A stretch of DNA of 45,507 nt from NCBI GenBank assembly GCA_964221845.1, contig CAXPZW010000021.1, forward strand, positions 1-45,507, written 5' to 3'. This DNA comes from CAXPZW01 sp964221845. Its GTDB lineage: Bacteria; Bacteroidota; Bacteroidia; Flavobacteriales_D; Sanyastnellaceae. The notes beneath the pieces are model-generated. The model was not told where the DNA came from, ran no database searches, and saw only the letters and a list, made by a program, of their open reading frames with translations. The stretch's first letter is position 1, and every line of letters begins with the position of its first letter. Below, one piece after another: positions 42,301-45,507 of the stretch. The position numbers and the translations under genes are program-made.

Positions 42301-42675
42301 ACCGCTGCGTGCGACGACGGATCGTGCGAGTTCACCTCGTGCGCGGGTTGTACCAATGCTGCCGCATGTAACTACGACGCTACAGCTACCATCGACGACG
42401 GCTCGTGCATCTTGCCTGACGGCTGTACCGATGCCACTGCCTGCAACTACGACGCTACCGCTACCTGTGACGATGGCAGCTGCACCTACACCGGTTGCGG
42501 CACGTGCTTCGGCGACTTGACCGGCGATGGACTCATCAACGTAAGTGACCTGCTGGAAGTACTCGGCGATTTTGGCTGCACCAGCGGCTGCAGCGCCGAC
42601 CTGACTGGCGATGACCAAGTGAACTCATCGGACACCCTCGCACTGCTGGGCGTGTTCGGAACCGTTTGTGAATAA
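39337..42675 (+). CDS. Secreted M12B/reprolysin-like metallopeptidase with GCTD repeats and dockerin-like tail
   Basis: A 1112-residue exported zinc protease. After a signal peptide (RRYTLLSLVTALLLSSSGFAQ) and a propeptide-like region of about 200 residues comes the catalytic domain: HEMGHQYGGNH at 361-371 fits HExxHxxGxxH (H361, E362, H365, H371), with the Met-turn in STIMGYAG. PKD/Ig-like domains follow to about 790, then a DCWG...YGDG..GASYGSCGVDG domain (about 794-895), six Cys-rich repeats GCTDxxACNY...DDGSC (898-1054), and a C-terminal pair of dockerin-like Ca-binding motifs, DLTGDGLINVSDLLEVLGDFG and DLTGDDQVNSSDTLALLGVFG (1060-1112). No type IX sorting domain is recognised; the dockerin-like end may anchor or sort it. 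Confidence 0.88.
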   Translation: MMRRYTLLSLVTALLLSSSGFAQLWQDQTSEQRVSGQRWIQPESYRGVTTSPAALWSVLRQAPHIHDVRAKDSGVMLELPAPDGTIQVFSIVEFPVMAPGLQERYPNIRSYAGQGITDPSATVRFSMSPKGFHAMVISNGDTWYIDPLTDGTTEAYQSYTKKAFYATSEKVFEELPPIMDDVHMDLQKFDENNSTKYDKPVHDRQVRHFGQAEAQVRTESGTELRTYRLALACTGEYAAFHGGTVPDVVDAYNTSLTRVNGVYEREVAVHMDLVANNDNVIYLDAATDPYTNNNGGTMLGQNISTCNAQIGSANYDIGHVYSTGGGGVAYLQSPCGSNKAGGVTGQPTPVGDPFDIDYVCHEMGHQYGGNHTQNNSCNRSSGAAYEPGSASTIMGYAGICSPNLQNNSDDYFHIHSFNEMKAFTVTGNGNTCAVVTTTGNGVPTVDAGADYTIPGATPFELTATGSDPDGDAITYTWEEYDLGPATAAGDSDLSNPSGNQPTFRSWKGTEDPTRVFPRITDLVNNTTVVGEHLPDYDRGMTFRCSVRDNRAGGGGVNEDEMQITVDGDTGPFLVNYPNGGEQLPSAGAVPMTWDVAGTDGAPVNCTSVDIYLSTDGGLTYPTLLLSGTANDGAELVTMPAIETTTARIKIKGNGNVFFDISNANVEITSSVVAAQYDAVINAINAPDGDYCGNIIDPEIQILNLGTETLTSADIETFVDGISQGVVNWTGSLTIGSTELITLATIFPADGAHTYEAVISNPNGQADENPANNSQTTNFSTVATPNLVTFSLLTDCWGEEVGWTLTNQANGDVVASVSANTLADLTTYDTEFCLTDGCYDLTITDTYGDGLSGASYGSCGVDGDYSVIDNGGTVLVQMAASNYGASITETFCVASTVLGCTDNAACNYNPAATSDDGSCEFTSCVGCTDDTACNYTPGTTIDDGSCEFTSCAGCTNAAACNYDATATIEDGSCILPDGCTDATACNYDATAACDDGSCEFTSCAGCTNAAACNYDATATIDDGSCILPDGCTDATACNYDATATCDDGSCTYTGCGTCFGDLTGDGLINVSDLLEVLGDFGCTSGCSADLTGDDQVNSSDTLALLGVFGTVCE
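42028..42498 (+). repeat. Six tandem Cys-rich GCTD/ACNY repeats (coding)
   Basis: Six units of 24-27 codons with consensus GCT(D/N)xxACNY-x6-7-(D/E)DGSC. Units 3/5 and 4/6 are almost identical pairs, suggesting recent duplication of a two-unit block. Each has three Cys in fixed positions, likely forming disulphides and possibly binding Ca through the Asp-rich DDGSC. Confidence 0.88.
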
Positions 42676-42687
42676 ATAAGAAAGACA

Positions 42688-42715
42688 ACGGCCCGGTGCG
42701 CAAGCGCTGGGCCGT
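42688..42715 (+). terminator. Long GC hairpin between the two peptidase genes
   Basis: ACGGCCC ... GGGCCGT (7 bp) encloses an inner GCGC-AA-GCGC stem, 12 nt after the stop. There is no T tract, so it may be an attenuator, processing site or weak terminator. Confidence 0.45.
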
Positions 42716-42742
42716 ATCGATACCCACCAAAAACCAACCAAG

Positions 42743-45507
42743 GTGAACGTAAATTGGATCAAACATGCCTGCCTGGTACTGGCCCTCGTGACCGGTACCC
42801 TGACCCTACAGGCCCAGGACAAAAAAGCCGCTGCGCTCGACTATCTGCGCACCCAGGCCGAACTCTCCGGTGTCTCTAACGACGACCTCAACGACCTGCG
42901 CGTCAGTAACATGGTGCCCGGCGGTAAGAACAGCTATGACGTCGTGTACGTGCAACAAGCGCACAAAGGCATCGACATTCACCACGCACTGATCAATGTG
43001 GTAGTGGGCAACGATGGCAAAGCCACTTCGCACGCAGGTGCCTTTGCAGGCAACCTCGAGCGCGGCGCCAACGCCACCACCCCTCAAATGTCTGTGCTTG
43101 ATGCACTCGGCAATGCAGCGCGTCAACTCGACTACGACGCACCTGTTGGGGTTGAAATCTTGGAAGAGCCCATCGGCGACAACATGACCGGTGTGCTTTC
43201 CAAAGGCAACATCTCCATGGACGACATCATGTTCAAGTTGGTGTACCAAAACAAAGGCAAGCAAGGCCTGCGCCTGTGCTGGGAGTTTGTCATTCGCGAC
43301 CACACCGGTCAAAACTGGTGGCAAGCCCGCGTCGACGCCGAAACCGGTGATCTGTTGGACAAAAACAATTGGATACGCTCTTGCAACCTGAACCACGCAA
43401 ATGGTGAAAGCCATTCTAGCGTGTGCACCTCAGGTTTGTTCAAGCGTCCAGAGCAGCCCATGGAAGGCCCTCAACCGGCATCGTCGCTTGCCACTGAGTG
43501 CTACAATGTATTCCCCATTCCGGTGGAGTCGCCATCTCACGGCACTCGCTCCTTGGAGGTGACGCCATGGGCACCAGCTGTAGGATCACCTTTTGGTTGG
43601 CACGACACCGACGGTGTTGCCGGCGCCGAATACACCATTACCCGTGGAAACAACGTATACGCGACCGAGGACGCCAACGCCGATAACAACCCGGGGTACG
43701 CTCCCGATGGTGGCGCTTTGTTGAATTTTGACTTTCCTGTGGACTTTACCCAAGACCCCACAACTTACCAAGATGCGTTGATCACCAACCTGTTCTTCTG
43801 GAACAACATCATGCACGATGTACTGTACAACTACGGCTTCGACGAGGCCAGTGGCAACTTCCAAGAGAACAACTATGGCAACGGCGGTTTGGGTTTGGAT
43901 TACGTGAACGCAGATGCCATCGACGGCAGCGGCGTAAACAATGCAAACTTTGGCACCCCTCCCGACGGCGCGAACCCACGCATGCAGATGTACATCTTCA
44001 ACATCACCACCCCGAATGTCACCTCTGACTTCGACAACGGTGTGATTGCGCACGAGTACGGCCACGGTGTATCTAACCGGCTCACCGGTGGTCCAAACAA
44101 CGTGAGCTGCCTTGGCAACACCGAGCAAATGGGTGAAGGATGGTCCGATTACCTCGGAGCCATATTGACCATCGAGCCTGGAGATGCCGGTACAGATGTG
44201 CGTGGAATTGGTACCTACGTCATCGGCCAGCCCACCACAGGTGTGGGTATCCGACCGTTCCCCTACTCCACCGACATGACAGTCAATCCCCACACCTATG
44301 CAGACATCAGTTCTGTATCTATACCGCACGGGGTTGGTTCGGTATGGTGCGCCATGCTCTGGGAAATGACCTGGGCATTGATCGATCGAGATGGGTTTGA
44401 CCCAGATTGGTACAACGGCACAGGGGGCAATAACCTTGCGCTTCAATTGGTCATGGATGGCATGAAACTGCAGGCGTGTCAGCCTGGCTTTATCGATGGC
44501 CGTGACGCCATCCTCCAAGCCGACCAAAACCTGACCGGCGGTGCAAACCAATGCCTGATTTGGGCTGCCTTTGCAAAACGCGGGTTGGGCGTATTTGCAG
44601 ACCAAGGGGGTTCTAACAGCGTAGCGGATGGTACCGAAGACTTCAACACCCCTTGTTTCTGCGAGCCTGATCCAGGCCCCGAGGGCTGTACCGATGCCAC
44701 CGCTTGTAACTACGACGCTGCAGCCACCTGCGAGGACAACTCATGCACCTACGGCGGTTGTACCGATCCCTCGGCCTGCAACTACGACGCTGCGGCCGGT
44801 TGTGATGACGGCACCTGCATCCTGACTCCAGTGAACGCCACCCTCGCATTGACCACCGATTGCTGGGGCGGCGAAGTCAGCTGGACGCTGGTGCGCGATA
44901 GCGACGGTTTGACAGTAGCCACCAGTCCTGCGTATGGCAGTTTGGTCACGGTCAGTACAAGCTTCTGTTTGGATGCCAATACATGCTACACGTTTAACAT
45001 CTTCGACTCCTACGGCGACGGCATGAACGGAGCCGCCTACGGCAGCTGTGGTGTCGACGGCAACTACGTGTGCACCTATGACTCCGACGGCACAACTGTG
45101 TTTACGATGGCCACAGCAAATTATGGGTCGGGCACTTCACATTCGTTCTGCACCCCGAGTACAACGATTTCAGGTTGTACGGATCCTGCAGCCTGTAACT
45201 ATGACCCAGCAGCGACTTCCGATGACGGATCGTGTCAATCCCTCGACGCCTGTGGCGTGTGTGGCGGTGCGGGCACCGTGGCCGGATGTACTGATCCTGC
45301 GGCATGTAACTACAACGCTTCCGCTGACTGTGACGACGGCTCTTGCCAGTCGCTCGATGCCTGTGGCGTATGTGGCGGTACAGGTACCGTTGCCGGTTGT
45401 ACTGATCCTGCGGCCTGTAACTACAATGCTTCTGCTGACTGTGACGACGGATCTTGCCAATCGCTCGATGCTTGTGGTGTATGTGGTGGTGCGGGTACCG
45501 TAGCCGG
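42743..45507 (+). CDS. Secreted M36 (fungalysin-type) metallopeptidase, 3' end outside the window
   Basis: An exported protease, 921 codons seen and still open. The GTG start at 42743 gives a signal peptide (NVNWIKHACLVLALVTGTLTLQAQ in part), then an FTP/PepSY-like propeptide (about 25-210). The M36 catalytic domain has H437-E438-x-x-H441 in AHEYGHGVSNRLTGG and E465 in MGEGWSDYLGA. After it come two GCTD/ACNY repeats (about 650-690), the same DCWG/YGDG domain as in the previous protease (about 706-805), and at least three further repeats with a CGVCGGxGT spacer. Sharing modules with its neighbour suggests that both act in one extracellular proteolytic programme. The C-terminus, and any sorting domain, is not seen. 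Confidence 0.88.
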   Translation, partial: MNVNWIKHACLVLALVTGTLTLQAQDKKAAALDYLRTQAELSGVSNDDLNDLRVSNMVPGGKNSYDVVYVQQAHKGIDIHHALINVVVGNDGKATSHAGAFAGNLERGANATTPQMSVLDALGNAARQLDYDAPVGVEILEEPIGDNMTGVLSKGNISMDDIMFKLVYQNKGKQGLRLCWEFVIRDHTGQNWWQARVDAETGDLLDKNNWIRSCNLNHANGESHSSVCTSGLFKRPEQPMEGPQPASSLATECYNVFPIPVESPSHGTRSLEVTPWAPAVGSPFGWHDTDGVAGAEYTITRGNNVYATEDANADNNPGYAPDGGALLNFDFPVDFTQDPTTYQDALITNLFFWNNIMHDVLYNYGFDEASGNFQENNYGNGGLGLDYVNADAIDGSGVNNANFGTPPDGANPRMQMYIFNITTPNVTSDFDNGVIAHEYGHGVSNRLTGGPNNVSCLGNTEQMGEGWSDYLGAILTIEPGDAGTDVRGIGTYVIGQPTTGVGIRPFPYSTDMTVNPHTYADISSVSIPHGVGSVWCAMLWEMTWALIDRDGFDPDWYNGTGGNNLALQLVMDGMKLQACQPGFIDGRDAILQADQNLTGGANQCLIWAAFAKRGLGVFADQGGSNSVADGTEDFNTPCFCEPDPGPEGCTDATACNYDAAATCEDNSCTYGGCTDPSACNYDAAAGCDDGTCILTPVNATLALTTDCWGGEVSWTLVRDSDGLTVATSPAYGSLVTVSTSFCLDANTCYTFNIFDSYGDGMNGAAYGSCGVDGNYVCTYDSDGTTVFTMATANYGSGTSHSFCTPSTTISGCTDPAACNYDPAATSDDGSCQSLDACGVCGGAGTVAGCTDPAACNYNASADCDDGSCQSLDACGVCGGTGTVAGCTDPAACNYNASADCDDGSCQSLDACGVCGGAGTVA
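45173..45507 (+). repeat. 111 bp tandem coding repeats reaching the window end
   Basis: Three exact-length units (45173-45283, 45284-45394, 45395-45505) encode GCTDPAACNY-x5-6-DDGSC-QSLDACGVCGG-x-GTVA, 37 residues each. Units 2 and 3 are nearly identical in DNA, and a fourth begins at 45506. Confidence 0.92.

Noticed and set aside
45173..45507. CRISPR-like array
   Set aside because: The 111 bp units are in-frame coding repeats without spacers.

Overview
The window comes from a fairly GC-rich member of the Bacteroidota, most likely Flavobacteriales of the Cryomorphaceae/Schleiferiaceae type. The clues are DUF4199, DUF4294 and DUF5606 proteins, a TonB-linked OMP_b-brl_3 receptor, a type IX secretion C-terminal domain, Cys-rich GCTD/ACNY repeats, dockerin-like tails, and several promoter boxes close to TAnnTTTG. 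Species cannot be named from this sequence. No insertion sequence, prophage, CRISPR array or tRNA was seen.

Layout. 1-1.6 kb (-): DUF4199 membrane protein and a GT2 glycosyltransferase. 1.7-4.9 kb (+): SRP RNA, an SDR, biotin carboxylase AccC and a DUF4294 protein. 4.9-11.7 kb (+): a beta-propeller/adenylate cyclase fusion followed by two paralogous secreted beta-helix proteins, the second with a dockerin-like tail. 11.7-12.1 kb (-): a decayed locus where a sirtuin 3' half meets the 5' end of another gene. 12.2-20.8 kb (-): a long cluster running amn, holA, ccmB, ccmC, ccmD, ccmE, ccmF, a DUF2520 oxidoreductase and kdsC, with many 4-17 nt overlaps. Its most unusual member is a ccmE that carries two near-identical heme-chaperone domains.

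20.8-25.6 kb: an HsdR_N-type protein, a DUF5606 protein, a type IX-secreted protein behind two tandem dyads, an isoaspartyl peptidase lipoprotein and a divergent Nramp-like transporter. 25.6-31.5 kb: a TonB-dependent receptor (-), a DEDD-type exonuclease altered in its first metal motif, a TfoX-N protein and an exported catalase-peroxidase. 31.5-38.9 kb (-): topoisomerase IV (parE, parC), then a GH13 lipoprotein, methylglyoxal synthase and PrmC. 38.9-45.5 kb (+): a roughly 300 nt leader rich in inverted repeats, then two large secreted metallopeptidases (M12B-like and M36). These share a DCWG/YGDG domain and GCTD Cys-rich repeats; the second runs off the window.

The core-function genes (ccm, holA, parCE, accC, prmC, ffs) look ordinary. 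The novelty lies in the double CcmE, the propeller-cyclase, the modular secreted proteins with dockerin-like ends, and several unexplained non-coding dyads.
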